Position numbers and translations under genes: made by a program. A stretch of 64,000 nucleotides of DNA from Fasciola hepatica (taxonomy: Eukaryota > Platyhelminthes > Trematoda > Plagiorchiida > Fasciolidae), in the NCBI GenBank assembly GCA_948099385.1, contig CANUEZ040000024.1, positions 20,720,001-20,784,000 of the forward strand, written 5' to 3'. Shown here in pieces: positions 34,290-46,860 of the stretch. How positions within the stretch are numbered: the stretch's first letter is position 1; each line of letters starts with the position of its first letter. Below the pieces are notes generated by a model, which did no database searches, was not told the DNA's origin, and was given only the letters and a program-made list of their open reading frames with translations.

Positions 34290-35530
34290 CGACAACCATG
34301 TAGTTGTATATTTCTTGACCATGATCAATACACATGCACAAGGCAAGACCAGAGAACACAGCAGTACATGTCAATGTGAGGTATTCACAGTTTCCAAATT
34401 TATGAATCACACAGCAACCGAAATACAACAATAAAGTCACGTAGTGTTTGAGTGGACTAAAGTGGTAGCGGTTGAAGCGGGAATTGTAAATTGGTTTTGA
34501 ATTCGGTGAGGACGATGTGGATAGCTAGACAAACGTGGAATTACTGATATAATCGATAACTGGACGGTCACTGACGAGTAACCGGGCGGAAGAGATGCCA
34601 AAGAACAAGATTAGAATTGACATACTCATGGAGTTATCAAAGTGCGGTCAGAGATGCCAGTGAAATCTAGAACACTGATCCAGCATTGGGTAGCCAATTG
34701 TGGGGAGAGCATGTGAAATAAATGCAAGTTAGTCAAAGGTGATAATAAAACGGACCTTTTGTGTAGGTGATTTCAGTGTCATATGGAAATTCACATGAGG
34801 GCAGAAGCTTCATAAGGATTGCAGTGAACTTTTGAAGAGCATGGATGGTGTACGGACGCAGAACTGACATTCAACGAAGAGCCGTCAAAGAAACGGACTA
34901 GTGGAGACAAAAGCTACTGGTGCAACTAGGCGGGAGTTGGAAGAGTGTAAAGATAAAACATTTTTGTATATGTGATAAAAATTATTATCCAAATTCTGGT
35001 TGGCTGCTGATGGCTGGCATTCTGCTTCATAAAGACTTTGGTTTCAGGCGATGGCAGGTAGAATGTTGATGATGGCAGGTAAGGGGGCAGGTTTGACGAA
35101 GTAGGCAGCGGCGAGGGCTGGGTTCCGGTCATTGGTTCCATACTGCAACGCGGAAAGAATTAAACCGTTGGGATGGATTATTGGAAATAGAAGTTGAGCG
35201 GATGTGGGTTGATAGTTGGTGTCAGAAATCACCTCCGCGATCTGGTGAGGCTTTCACGAGGGTTTGTTACTCCGCGTACGGTGCCCCATATAACCTCAAC
35301 AGGCGAGAGTATAGGTTTAAGCCATCGATCAAATCGTCTGGTCCTTGCGGTAATCCGAGATTAACGTTGATTTGGCAGATGGCTACACAAGTAACCAGTG
35401 CGATCTGAAAGAGATCAGGAGTGCCGCAGTTTGGGAAGTGCTCCAGCTGCGGGTTAGGTTTGTCGTTTTAATGGAAATCAGAAAATGAACATTCTGTTAT
35501 ATGAACAATTAGTTATCATTCGGCTAGTGG
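34290..35530 (-). repeat. LINE-A-type 3' end, right arm
   Basis: On the minus strand this follows LINE-A 17995-19230 through to the end: CATGTACTGCTGTGTTCTC, CTTGTGCATGTGTATTGAT and GGTCAAGAAATATAC near 34295 match CATGTACTGTTGTATACTC, CCGTGTGCATGTGTATTGAC and GGTCAATAAATATAC. It keeps the terminal 220 bp or so that the left arm has lost. Confidence 0.72.
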
Positions 35531-35974
35531 GCCGGTCTATCCCCCAGCTAAGTTTCTTCCTTTATTTCATGCATAATTTGCTTCTTCTCTTCTACTGAAT
35601 AACTACTCTAGATCAAATCCCAATCTCGTTACTGAATCTTACGGCCCTCAGTTATCCATGGTTCACCGTTTCTTTTTTTTAGTCTCACGTGTCATAGACC
35701 AAGCTTTGCCTTACTCTATCTACTAATGGACCAATATTGAGGCCTATCTACCCCGCCATTCCCTATAGTATTTTTTTCGTCGTTCTGGTTTTTTGTACGA
35801 ATCCCCATCTATTTGCTGATCAATGTATGTCTCGCTCCTTCAACGTCTCACCTTCTTTTCTGTCACCCACTCTATGACAGCATAATGGGAATTAGCTCGA
35901 ATTTTCTTGATATCCTTTTGCCTACGATGCCTCTTCCACACCAGGTCCCACCACGTATACTCCCCCCATCACCA
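35531..35974 (+). repeat. LINE-A-type 3'-UTR piece (left of BEL-2)
   Basis: + strand text CCCCAGCTAAGTTTCTTCC and CTACGATGCCTCTTCCACAC, then CAGGTCCCACCACGTATAC, matches the block at 16110-16320 of LINE-A in reordered pieces. Its last 27 bp or so (35948-35974) are imperfectly repeated just after BEL-2 (37421-37447). Confidence 0.65.
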
Positions 35975-37004
35975 TAGCATCTCGTGAAATGACGTGTGTA
36001 TTGGTCCAAGGCTGGTACTTTGGATGTTCCCGTACAGGGGTTTGGACTTGGCTAGTACTGGGCTTGTTTGCTCGGTTGATGTCCCGGATGAGTCGGCCGA
36101 ATCTGCTGTCAGCTATCTTCGTTTGCCTGTCCAAGTATTCGGTCAGGTCTTCGAAGTTAGCTTCTCTGTCGCTTCGGATTATCCGTTCTGCTTCTTCCGC
36201 CCACCGACTCTGTAGTTCGGGAGAGAGGTGACGGACTATGCCTTCCAAAGTGTGTATGGCGTCTAGGTCAGCCATGTAACCTAAATGGTCGAGGGCTATT
36301 GAGCAGTTTTGCATCTTAATCACCAGGTCGGCCATTGTGTAGACGTCGCCCTTGGTTCTCTTTGCCTCTACCATCACGCCCTCTATTAGGTTACGGGCTA
36401 CTTTGAACGGTTGGCCAAACAAGTCCCTCAGGATCTTCCTTGCCCTTGTGTAGCCTTGTTCCGGGTCGAGCATGGTGCACCCGTCGATAGCTTCTCGCGC
36501 TCGGCCTCGGCAGTAGTGAGTAAGGCAGAGAAGCCTTTGCCCAGAGTCGGTTACCTTATTTTCAACGAACGTCTCGAACTGCTTGACAAACTTGCAGTAT
36601 TGCTCAGCTCGCCCGTCGAAAACCGTTAGTTCCACTCTAGGCAGATCGATCGATGGTGGTTTGTAGTCGGCAACCGGCGTGGGGTTCCCTACCTTATTGC
36701 ACCCTAATCTATCGGAAGTGTCGAAGTCGCTGGTCTCATGCTCTCGCTGTTTCTGTGTACACTTCTCTGCTTCATGCGCCTGTAGTCTAGCAGATAGTAA
36801 CTGTTTTTCTAGGTCTAGTATTCTCAGCTTATATAAATCGACAACCTTACGATCAATATTGCTCTCAATAACACAGAAACTAGCACTGACAGGACTAGGC
36901 GATCTAGCATTAACTAGAGAATCAAATGTACCCAAAACCTCCCCAGAGACTTGCCGTGTTACTTCCTGTCCGGATTCCAATGTTTTCGATCCTTTTCTTG
37001 GCAT
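35975..37004 (-). pseudogene. gag: BEL-2 gag remnant (DUF1759-type)
   Basis: Starts MPRKGSKTLESG at 37004, chosen because BEL-3 begins at the same residues; the open frame extends 8 codons further upstream without support. Residues about 60-90 are a Leu/Glu/Gln-rich helix (LRILDLEKQLLSARLQ). Residues about 115-320 match the DUF1759 region of Pao-type Gag (LPRVELTVFDGRAEQY, FVENKV, YCRGRAREAIDG, ARKILRDLFGQP, NFEDLTEYLDRQTKI). The frame ends after NTHVISRDA, just before the zinc knuckles, where flanking LINE sequence takes over. Very close to BEL-3 over its length. Confidence 0.88.
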
Positions 37005-37045
37005 TTTGCGTGTTTTTCCTCGTTCCAAATTGATCTATTGAGTAT

Positions 37046-37420
37046 TGTAACGAACGTTTGAGCAATGCGTAGCCAAATTCGCAACGGATCCCGAAATCAA
37101 AAGACGATTATTCGTGATATTCTACGATACTAGATTATTACATGAACAATGACATAAAAATATACAAACCTCAATAATACGATCACAAAGACTCAACAAC
37201 GAGAAACCGAATAGCAGCGTGTGAGCAAACAGCACTTGCGTCACGCAGGTCCTGAACAAGGATGTGCCAAAGTAGCGCTCTGGGAGAAAACAAACAACAA
37301 TTGATCCAGAAAAACAACCAGTTCGTAAAGACAAGTCAATAGTGTATGGAAATGAGTGATGTTGGGAAAAACACTGAATCGCGGGGGAAAAAGGGGGATT
37401 TTCCACGACCGGCTGTTACA
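37046..37420 (-). repeat. BEL-2 5' LTR (375 bp)
   Basis: TGTAACGAACG to GGCTGTTACA on the + strand. It carries the same internal frame as the other LTRs (ENPPFSPAIQCF). Confidence 0.92.
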
Positions 37421-40245
37421 CCCACCCCGTATACTTCCCCCACCACCTCTGCGATTTTGAACTGGAAAATCCAGCCTCATTTGTCTCACTTAGCGCTGCT
37501 CATTATCTGAACTCAACACCCAGTTATGACGTCACCAATTCTGGCCGTACCCTACCTCCCAGCTAAGTTTCTTCCTTTATTTATTGCAGAACCTAGCCTT
37601 CTCTTCTGCTGAATGAATACTCTAGGTGAAATGCTATTTTTCCTATTGAAAGTTTTAGCCACTCGTGCGTTTCCTCTTCTAGTCTCACCTTTCATGGCCT
37701 CAGTCTGCCTTAGGGGTCCGCTGCCTCGATGAGCCCGTGCTTCACTTTTGTTCTTCTTTCCGTTAACCGCTGGTACCCAGCTAGGTTGTACCTAGACTGG
37801 GTCTCTCTATTTCATTTCCCTTTCCAGTTATTCTCAATGCCGATCAACCACATCGGGCACTACACTGACCACCTTTCTGGCTGGTGCCCCTGGATAATAA
37901 TGCTGTGTGGCCGTCTGCCCATCGCTGTTCCCGTTGGCCCTGTTGTCCAAGTTCCCACAACCTGTCCAGTTGGTCCTGGACCATATACCCTTATCGTGGG
38001 CGCTGAGCCCTCTGTACAACCATCAGAGAACACTCAAGCCAGTCTAAACGGTGCGAGGCGCGGTCAGATCCACAGCTCTGGCCGGCGCACATCGGGCGTG
38101 CAGGCCGTCTGCAACGATGTGCGAGCGAAATTAGGTTGGTGGATCACACCTCCTGTGTCCACTTCACGAGGTGTATTTCAGGTTGGGCGTCCAGCGCACG
38201 GCCAGCCCCACCCACTACCACCGGTTGCGGATTGCATGCTCCAACTCTCCTCACCCTACAACATTTGTCACTGTCCGTTGCGGACCGCATGCTCCCACCA
38301 TTCTTCCACCACGTTTCGCTCATCTATCGCTCTTGTCAGCACTCTTATCACTTCCCTTCCGTGTCGTTCTACCTGTTTATGTACATCTATCCATTTTGTC
38401 TTTGTCCCTATTGTGTTTCACACTGACAACCCTCACTGCATGATGTCATTGTCACCCTACCCATTTTACTCTGCTCAAGCCTGAAATATGTTCTTCTCCA
38501 CCCATTTCGCCCCTGTCGGCTCCTAAACAGCATTCACTTGGTACCTCCACATGCTTATAAAGCCCACTGATTGCACACCTAACTAGCCACCATTTTGCGA
38601 TATACACCCTGTCCATATTATACCTCCCACCATTACGCATCAGACAAACCCGTAACTATTACCAATCCCCATATAAGAACTTGTCGTTCCAAACTTTGCA
38701 TGCGAATGTATTATCTTTTTACCACCTCCGTATTTTCCATGTCTGAATCCGTAATTCTTCTTTCCAACTCCGAAGCACACCTATTTTTCGTACATTTTTG
38801 TTCCATCACAGGCCTTCCCCTCCGACTTCTTTTCTTTTTCTCGGTCTTCATCCTGTGTCATCCGCGGTGAAACAATCTGATTCATCATCTCTTTTCTGCT
38901 TTTTTCTGGTCAACACTCTCGTCTGCTTCGTAAATTGCTAGCCGCAGTCATCTTCATTATGCCTGTCAGGCTCCGCCGCTTTTCCACGTTCCACCAATTG
39001 TAATGCCACCGTCCCCTCACCACTCTCACCTGCAGTTTCAAACCATGTGATCTGCCATTGCCTGCTTTTCCTGATCCCTCACTTCCTTGCCTCACTTCCA
39101 TGCTATTCGCCGTTACGAGTGATGCATCTTCTTATCGCAGTCCTTCTGACCCCCAAGTTGCCCTTCTCCAGCAATCTTTCACACCTCTCCAACCACCCCG
39201 TACTTTCAGTCGCTCTGCATTCTCAAGCCATTTTTACGGCCATCTTCTTGCTGCACAATGTACGTCCATTTAATAATGCTTCAACCATGTTTGACCGTCA
39301 CCACATAACACACCTGCAATAATCACACTGTTAGATCCACTCTTACCTGTTTTCGTCGATCCTCTCCTTCATATCCCCTCGCTTATCAACTTCTGCTAAC
39401 AGCCATCACTTCTGTGCTTTCAAAGTTGGTTCTCTTCTGCTGTTGATTCCCTATGTTCACCTGTCATAAAAAAATTCATCAGGGTTTATCCAAGTTCATT
39501 CCGCACCATTGACCCAACCTTGTCTGCCTCGTCCAACCAACGCTACTTCCGTGCTCCATCTCTTTACTGCTACTTGCTCCAGCTGATACACATAAATATA
39601 TATTTTTGTATCCACATATTTTCTCTGCCTCCTTCAATTCTTTTGCTACCATGCCACTGCCCCCATATGCTTCCTTTTTTCCATAACTGTTCCTCACATC
39701 TACCGTGTTTCGATCCTTCCGCGGCATTGATGCCATCTGACTCGCTCTTTACTTCTTGCATCCCAGCTCCCTATTTTCAAATTGACACCGTCCGTTTATT
39801 GAAATAACGCATAGTTCATGGCTACCTAGTCCCCAGCTATACAATTCATTATTTTCTTCTTTTTTCATCTCTTATTTTTTCTATTTCCTTCATCGTTTCT
39901 CGTGACAATGGTTTCTCTTGTCGATTTTCAGTCCTCCTCATGTAAAACCCCCGGGTTCGGTTCTCTCCCACTCGGCTCAGCCAGCCGCTCCATCTGACCT
40001 TGACCCTCAAGTTCACCGGGCCCATATTTGAATCCATCTCCGGATTCACTTAAAATCCCCACATTACTCCCTGGTGTGCATACATTTTTCTCCCTTTCAT
40101 GTCTCCCCTATTTCTTCTCACCCCTCTTTGTGTTACGTATTTCTAAATTTTTCATGAATTTTTGTCTGTCAGTTTTGTCGCTTGTAAAATTTTGATCACG
40201 CGTAGGGCATGCTCCGGGCGTCTTCAAAATAAACTATTATTATTA
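37421..40245 (+). repeat. LINE 3'-UTR-like tract with (TTA)n tail
   Basis: The first 400 bp or so (CACCACCTCTGCGATTT, CAGTTATGACGTCACC, GATGAGCCCGTGCTTCACTT) match LINE-A 16165-16500. The remainder is strongly pyrimidine-rich on the + strand, has no recognised gene, and ends TTCAAAATAAACTATTATTA followed by more TTA units, a LINE-like 3' end. Probably a 5'-truncated member of a LINE-A-related subfamily. Open frames of 60-250 codons here show no domains. Confidence 0.6.
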
Positions 40246-40259
40246 TTCCTTGCTTTGCG

Positions 40260-41945
40260 TTTGCAGAAGGCTTCCGTCAGCCCAACAAGCATCATCCTAT
40301 GGGTCCTCACTTAATCCACCCCCGCGTCCTCAAGGAAACGGAGGACATTAGCAGCTCCTCATGCATCCCTTTTTCGACGATGTTTTGACCACGGAGTTCC
40401 TACCAACAGCTGGAAGAAAGCAGTCATTGCACCTGTCTATAGAAAGGGTAGTAGGCATATTGCTCCCAGTTACAGACCCATAAAGCTGACTAGAATTACC
40501 AGAAAATCTTTCCACGGTTTTCTCGAAAGCTCGGTCCGTTCCTATCTGCATACAAACAGGGTACTCTTTCCGTTCCAGCAAGAGGCTCCTCCCGGGATTT
40601 CGTGCACAGCGAATAAGCTTACTTTTATGGACGGTTTGTCAAAGGCCCACAACGATGGCCAGATCTCACACTCTGTTTCCATCGATCCTGCTGAGGCCCC
40701 TCCTCTTTATGAGCTGCAAACATAAGGGGTTACAGGTTTCATATTAGACATCTCATACAGCTGTCTTAGCGACTCCACCTTCTCAGTTAATGTAGGGAAT
40801 TTTCTGTCTCAGCCCACTACAGTAACAACTGGAGTTCTGCTAGGATATCTCTTACGTCCTCAGATATTCCTGATCTACATAGATAACCTTCCGACTGCCC
40901 CTCCAGTAAACACTGCTACGTATGCGGACGATGTAATTTCCTAGAGTTCAATCTCTAAGCACCTTCAAGTTGCAATCGATGAGACAAAAGCTGGTCCGAG
41001 GAAAGGAGCCTCTCGAATGATGGCGACAAATGCGTGAGCATATCATTCGGCAGAGGCTGACTACACGTTATCAAGTAACTGAGCAACCACGCCTCCAAAC
41101 AATGACCGATACAAGGCTCTCGGCCTCCAGTTAAATCGTACTTCTTTCCTATCTTCGCCAACTTACGAGCAAGCCTGCCCTTCGAACCCTAAATGTGATT
41201 CGAAGATCCCTTCTACTCACCTCTGGGGATGATTTCCCCGTAATTTTTCGCAATTGCCTCCGTCCCCTGCTGGAATGCTTCAGTCGGGTAGTGCTCTCTA
41301 GTCGTGCACGAATCGTGAGTTCCTAGAAAGAGTAGAAAGAGCCTCCATCAAACCGATAGGGGGACGGTCCCACCCACATTATCCCCTCGGCCTCTCACTC
41401 ATCAAACTCTATATCCTTGATTTGAGAAGCACAAGAGGTGATCTGTTTTTTGACGTTCCCCCTTGTCGAGTAGGACCAAAACGATTTTTTCTCCTGCGCA
41501 ACACTAGCTGAACCATACCCAGAATATTGTGTCTAAGCCAGGGCCCGGCTGTTGTGCTGGAAGCTGCTATTATTCGGAAAGTTCAACTATACATCCCTAG
41601 GATTTTAGTGAGAACTAGGCACACAAAGCACTCACAGAGATTATCGGCGATAAACATCCTCTCAAAGAAAAGCCGAAGACTCAAGGACGCCTTCGAACAA
41701 ATTAAAAGATCATACATCCCAACAAAGAAGTAGTTGGTATTGACATGGGATTCCACACTCAGGGGACATGAGTTTAAGTTAGTCGGAGCGAGATCATTAG
41801 GGGACGAAGGGGCAGATTTCATGCGTGCGACTTTGTGAACCCATGGAAAGCACTGCCGGCCGAGGTGGTGTCCGCCAGGTCGTTAGTAGGTTTTGAGACA
41901 AGTTCGACCCTTACTGGTCTGACACGTTCCCTGAGTGCATCTAAA
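40260..41945 (+). pseudogene. LINE-C: decayed CR1-like reverse transcriptase
   Basis: RT landmarks in order with many frame breaks: HLIHPRVLKETED near 40310 (for GIHPRVLKELAD), NSWKKAVIAPVYRKGS near 40410, YRPIKLTRI, VTTGVLLGY ... FLIYIDNLPT near 40830-40890, TYADDVIS near 40918 (intact YADD), KPIGGRSHPHYPLGLSLIK near 41350, RSTRGDLFFDV near 41425, and VNPWKALPAEVVSARSLVGF near 41840. It follows directly after the (TTA)n tail of the previous element. Not functional. Confidence 0.75.
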
Positions 41946-44900
41946 CCTACGTCATTAAGAGTAAGTACTGGAAGCAGCGCCCTCCCTTCTTTCTTCACGG
42001 TTGTCCACAGTTACAGCTACCTGTTTGACACCAGCGGCTACTCATCCGCCACCATATCCCCGCAGTGACCTGGAGATGACAGAGTTTAAATGTATAGATG
42101 AATTTTTGAAGCTGTGGTATTCGCACTTGCCATCCCGTTCTCACCATCCAGGGAAAATAACCCCGAGGCTTGGTTCTCGCAGCCAGAATTAACTTTTGTT
42201 CCGCGCAGTGTGACCATGGAAAATGGTAGATTTTACTGCGTGGTCGCAGTGTTTCCTCCGTACATCGTCGACGAAGTACAAGGTGTGCTGGACTCAGAAG
42301 AACCCACCCCCTACGAATTCATTAGCCGGATTGACGTCTGACAAATATCAAATTGTCCTTTTGTTTTCAGACACCGAGCTCAGGGATCGCAAACCTTCCC
42401 AGTTGCTTCGGCACATGAGCACTCTCCTAGAAACTACCAGGATTGATAACTGCGAAATCGGCCCAAACCCTGTATCATCCACAGATTAAACAAAAGGAGT
42501 GCTACACGAACCCAATTCTCAGGCCAGAGGGATTTGTCTCGAAGCCAACTGGACCACTTTACTGGATCGAGTCTCAGGTCTTGTGGCTGGCAAGGCTGCG
42601 CGTGTTTCGCGGCTCAAAAATCGCACTGCTTGATGGGTACCCATAAACGTTGCTGCCCGAAGTGTTTTTTGACATTGCGCCCTCTCCCTAGTGGAGCGCC
42701 AACTTTGAAAATGGCTGTTGGACTACCAATTATGTGTTGAAATTTCATCGTCAGAAGTTAAGCGTGCATTGCGCATTGTGCACTTGAACTGGTGAATTAC
42801 TATGCAGTAATGCATCCATGAAATTGACGACCCCGTTAAGTTTTATGTAACAACAAAGTTGAGGTCGCACCTGCAAGTGGTTGAAAATATGAACACGATG
42901 TGCACAGTTAATTATCGATGTTAGTTGTAGATTTACGTCCACTAAGATGAACCCTGGGTATAGCATACACGGGAGGTATTCCTTTGAGCTGCTTAATAGG
43001 AAGCTTTTGCCGGAAATCCGGTCTGCTAATTGTTTTATCGTGCGTAAAAATGTGCACTCTGCATTGTTGTCCGATGTGTACAAGTACTGTTCTTATTATT
43101 ACGTTTTACTGAACGGACTTGGAGTGGCCTTTTGGTAGAACCGGAGGCTTTTACCTTCCCACTGTAGGCGCCATCTGAGTCCGTTGAACATTGCCAGTTT
43201 TCATCGTATGAAGTTGATCTCTGACGGAGATAGTATGCATCCATTGTAAGCACTATGGATGCCACTGGAACACGTACTCAAGATCATGCACACGGTGTAC
43301 GACGAATTACTTACGCAACTGTATTGCGGCCACCTTTCACGTAAACTGTGATAAGCTTGTTTCATGACGTCCGTGAATATGTGACGTTGAGCCTACCTTG
43401 TATAACTTTGAGTTACTAGTGGGCGACGTCCCCTACCAGGCGATAGAAAGAATCGAAGGAAAGTATATTGAAATGCAGATATATGTACATACGTCTGTAA
43501 ACATGGGAATAAATGTTTAGTGCTATTTGTAATATATATTATAAGGGATGATTCTGATGACAATCCTCCTTAACTACTAGGCTCACGCTCAGTGCCGTCA
43601 CGGTTCAGCTCGCTGGTGCTCAGCTTGGGACGCGTGTCCCATGGAAGTACTTTCTGATGCTGGAGGGACCAGCGTTACCCACGAACTCTTGCAGTTCCGA
43701 TATCAGCTTTTACACTCTCTACTGGTAGGTGGTGTGACAGACCTCTATCAGGAGCTCATATTTCTGATGCCTATTTTGCTCGCTAGTATCAAAAGATGGG
43801 TTGCTCAAACTAAAATTACGTATATGTGTGAATGTATACATATAAGCATATATATTTATGCATCGACCTCGGTTACCCACATAAAGGCTATCGATTGCCA
43901 AGTGACAGCTGGACACCGCATATATATAAATAGATATATCTACATGGATAAAAATGCCGGCCCCGTGTATATTCCATGGTCCTGCTTCTATTCTCCGGTA
44001 TTTAGACTAGTCCACAATAAGCCTGCCGGGATTTTGAGCGTAGACATAACTGCTTTATTGATAGGGCAAGTTTCTCATTCCTACCAATCACGCACTTAAG
44101 GCGATTAACAAAGCACGGCATACAGTGGGGTAGGAAGACGAATAATCTCGCCCGCAATCAAGCAACTCTACCACCTACGATAAACTGGTAACCCCATCAG
44201 TGGAGCTGTGATGTGTACATGCTCGGACACCGGTCTCTAGCTAACGAAACAGTTAACAGCCAATTCTGCCGGACCGATAACGCAACCACTGAGGCGTCAT
44301 GGCAGTTAATAGCACGACGAACCCAAGTGCCTTTACCTCACAGAGGATGCACTCCACTGCCCGTTATAAAAGCAAGCACGCCGTTCCATTACGTCCATCG
44401 ACCGTTACGCTTCAATGGACCGTTGTTGCGCAAGCGGAAAAAGACTCAAGCACCAAAGCTCATGGTGAACGATAAGGAATGCACCTGAAGGAAAGCAATA
44501 CCTCTGGGTATTAACCAAAAATTAGTGGCTCCCTGAGATGGTTTTCGCATCCTCTCATCCATGGCCATCTATTATCCGGCCAGAGGCTGCATACACCCCT
44601 AGATTTCCTCAAATCGCATGGCAAATTGCCCAAAAGAACCAGAAGCGGCATTCAGAGAACTTGTTTTCCGTCTAACTTGTTGGAGACCGAGGCCCGTGGT
44701 GAAAACCGTGGTCAAATGCTTTCAACCTTTGGTACCATCGGCCCAAACCCCGACTGAATCATCCTCAAAATGGCGGGGACCGTGACGACCAAACCGCACA
44801 AGCCACCCCTTGACAGTGCTCTCCAGTGCCTGTACAACATTTTGTTTATGACAGTTGCATCAATCAAATGTTGCGAGCTGGTCGACGAATGAGTTGAAAG

Positions 44901-45611
44901 AAGCTTACCAGTATTTGATCGGGGCAAACAATTTTTACCGAGTATCCAACCTCACAGCCATGAGGGTTGGTAAGATCGTCATGCAGTTAAGGTCGTCATC
45001 AGCCACAGAGGAATCAGTGAAAAATCCATCAGTACATGAAGACCGGATTACCCAAACTTAAGCAGCAACAGTCTAAATTGCGTGCGTGACGTTTGACAGC
45101 TTTTATATGGTGGAATCTTTAATGCCACTCAAGCTAAACAGACTGCCGCAAAGCTGAACCTTCTCCCAGTGTCCAGCGCCCCATCCTGCGGATCACCGGC
45201 AATACCAGACGCAGGACACAGTTTGGGCCAATGCCCTGGGCCGTTTCGCAATTTCTTGTGGTCTACCTTCCAGTTCGCCGGTAAGGCCAGGTACAAGATG
45301 CTGCCAAGATTTTTATTTTGAAATCTCTCCATTTTTCCCATTGTCCATTGTTTGGTTTATCATCTTAAAGCTCACCGGTGACTTTCCGTTGACAAGGGCT
45401 GGGGACTTTTGGGCTTCAGCCTCGCACCCGTGTACTGTTTAGTAACGTGCAAGTAGAAGTGATCCTCCCCCAGAGGGGAGGGGTGTCGGAGTGTTCGGTC
45501 TGCAAAACCCCAGGATCCGAAGCTCAGTAGGTGCATCAACGGGCACCAACACTTGCATTATTCGAACAACAATACGGTGGCCTACAACCTGGCCATCACA
45601 ACTTCAAGATA
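41946..45611. other. No recognised gene (3.7 kb)
   Basis: I see no protein family, RNA gene or transposon end here. Open frames reach at most about 150 codons (43641-44099, +), part of it spanning TATATA-rich sequence near 43840-43940. Possibly host intergenic DNA or repeats too old to recognise. Confidence 0.5.
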
Positions 45612-46860
45612 CCAAAACTTGACCAAACCTGCCCCTTAGCACCGTCACAGAAGTCATAGGCCAATAAGCCTCACCAGTGTCCCCAGCCAATTCTTCGAGC
45701 GCATTGTAAAACTGTAAATCTTGGCGCACTTGTGCGACAATAGTTTACTGCCTCCGGCGCAACACGACTTCCTTCCTGGCATGTCAAGCGTCACCAATAT
45801 GTTGACCTCTAATAATAGCCTACCACAGGCCCCCGATGATGGCGTATCCCATGCCGCTTTCATAGATTTCGCCATAACCTTCGGCAGTGTCCCGCATATT
45901 CCGCTTCTGTACAAGCTCAGGATGCAAGGCGTCTGCGGTTGCCTACGCTCCCTGTTCGTGTGTATTTTTCCTGGTCTCGACCTGCACCCACCGATATAGG
46001 AGTTCCCCAGGGCTCTGTCCTCGGTGCTCTCCTATTCCTCATTGACATCGACGACCTCCCCGAAGTGGTTCCGCTTGGCTTAGTGATGTACGCAGGTGAC
46101 GCCACAACCTGGGACACGGAAGTAAATACTGTGCAGTCAGCCACTGAATCTGCCAAACCTTGGTCAACTGACTGGAGCCTCCCAATAAATGATGACAGAT
46201 GTGCAAGCAAGTAATTTGGCAGTGCTCCGGCCCAACTTTTCAGGATAAATGGGAATAAGGAATCCAAGTATTGGATCAATATAAGGTCCTTGGTTTCTGG
46301 CTGCGCAGCGATCTCTCATTCTCCTCTCACCAACAGAAAGCTAGTTAAATTGCCTTGTGGGTCCTAAACCCTATTGGACGAACTTTTCCGATGGTTTCCA
46401 AGGCGGACTTCCATCTTCTATGTGGAACCTCTATTCGACCCCTGCTTCAGAATACTGTAGCCAGATAATACACGCTGGCCTAGTCAGAGACCGGAACACC
46501 TTGGAGGGGATTAAAAGGAAAACTATCAAAATGGTACATGGCTTACGTTTGACCCCCCACCCGGTTCGTTTAATATAACTTAATCTCTACCTTCTTGAGA
46601 CACGCCGTATTAGAGGAGAACTATTACTGATGTATGATTTATTCCTAACGGGCCCAGTGGATCAGTTTTTCACTCGTCCGAAATTGGAGACCCTGCAAGG
46701 ACACACGAGGAAGCTCTTCAAACCCCGTCCAAGTACCTTCATTAGACAACACTTCTTCCGGTCCCGGATAATATCTCTATTGGATGGCCTTTGAAGGAGG
46801 CAGTGAATGCTCTCTTAAAAGAGGCACCTAGAGCAGACCAGATAACTGTTTAGGACTACT
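45612..46860 (+). pseudogene. LINE-D: decayed CR1-like reverse transcriptase
   Basis: Pieces in order: SHRPISLTSVPSQFFERIV near 45650, LLPPAQHDFLPGMSSVTNM (for QHGFLPGRSC), FIDFAITFGSVPH (for LDFSKAFDSVPH), IGVPQGSVLGALLFLIDIDD near 46000 and YAGDATTW near 46090, where the catalytic YADD has become YAGD. The C-terminal part (ENYQNGTW, then LKEAVNALLKEAP) fades by 46860. One stop (TAA at 45714-45716) and several frame changes. Loss of a catalytic Asp plus stops make it inactive. Confidence 0.75.

Larger units (their letters stand above)
27236..35951 (-). repeat. Right arm of large inverted duplication
   Basis: Uninterrupted partner of the two left-arm segments (8.7 kb). It has no LINE-A and no solo LTR and reads straight across both insertion points. 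Its outer end (CCAGGTCCCAC, ends 35951) is where the left arm is interrupted by BEL-1, so the duplication may extend further than can be seen. Contents in order: LINE-E EN and ORF1 remnants, a decayed CR1 RT, unrecognised DNA and LINE-A-type 3'-UTR fragments. Confidence 0.93.
35975..37420 (-). mobile_element. BEL-2: 5' LTR plus gag fragment
   Basis: Minus-strand BEL fragment with a 5' LTR (37046-37420) and the first 345 or so codons of the polyprotein; protease, RT, integrase and 3' LTR are absent. The inner break is at TAGCATCTCG (35975). The right flank CCCACCCCGTATAC and the left flank CCCACCACGTATAC come from the same point of a LINE 3' UTR, as if an unoccupied and an occupied copy of the site had been joined. 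Confidence 0.88.

Noticed and set aside
2251..35951. The palindrome as a missed-adapter or hairpin-read artefact
   Set aside because: Such artefacts give arms without independent insertions. Here the arms differ by a solo LTR with target duplication, a 13.7-kb nested insertion and a replaced block. A join of two haplotypes is still possible and is noted in the findings.
2251..35951. A giant foldback or TIR DNA transposon
   Set aside because: No transposase frame in arms or spacer and no terminal motif or target duplication; the outer ends are hidden by BEL elements.
37729..38484. A 251-codon open frame as a host gene
   Set aside because: Low-complexity, pyrimidine-rich LINE 3'-UTR-like sequence with no domain; the beginning matches noncoding LINE-A sequence.
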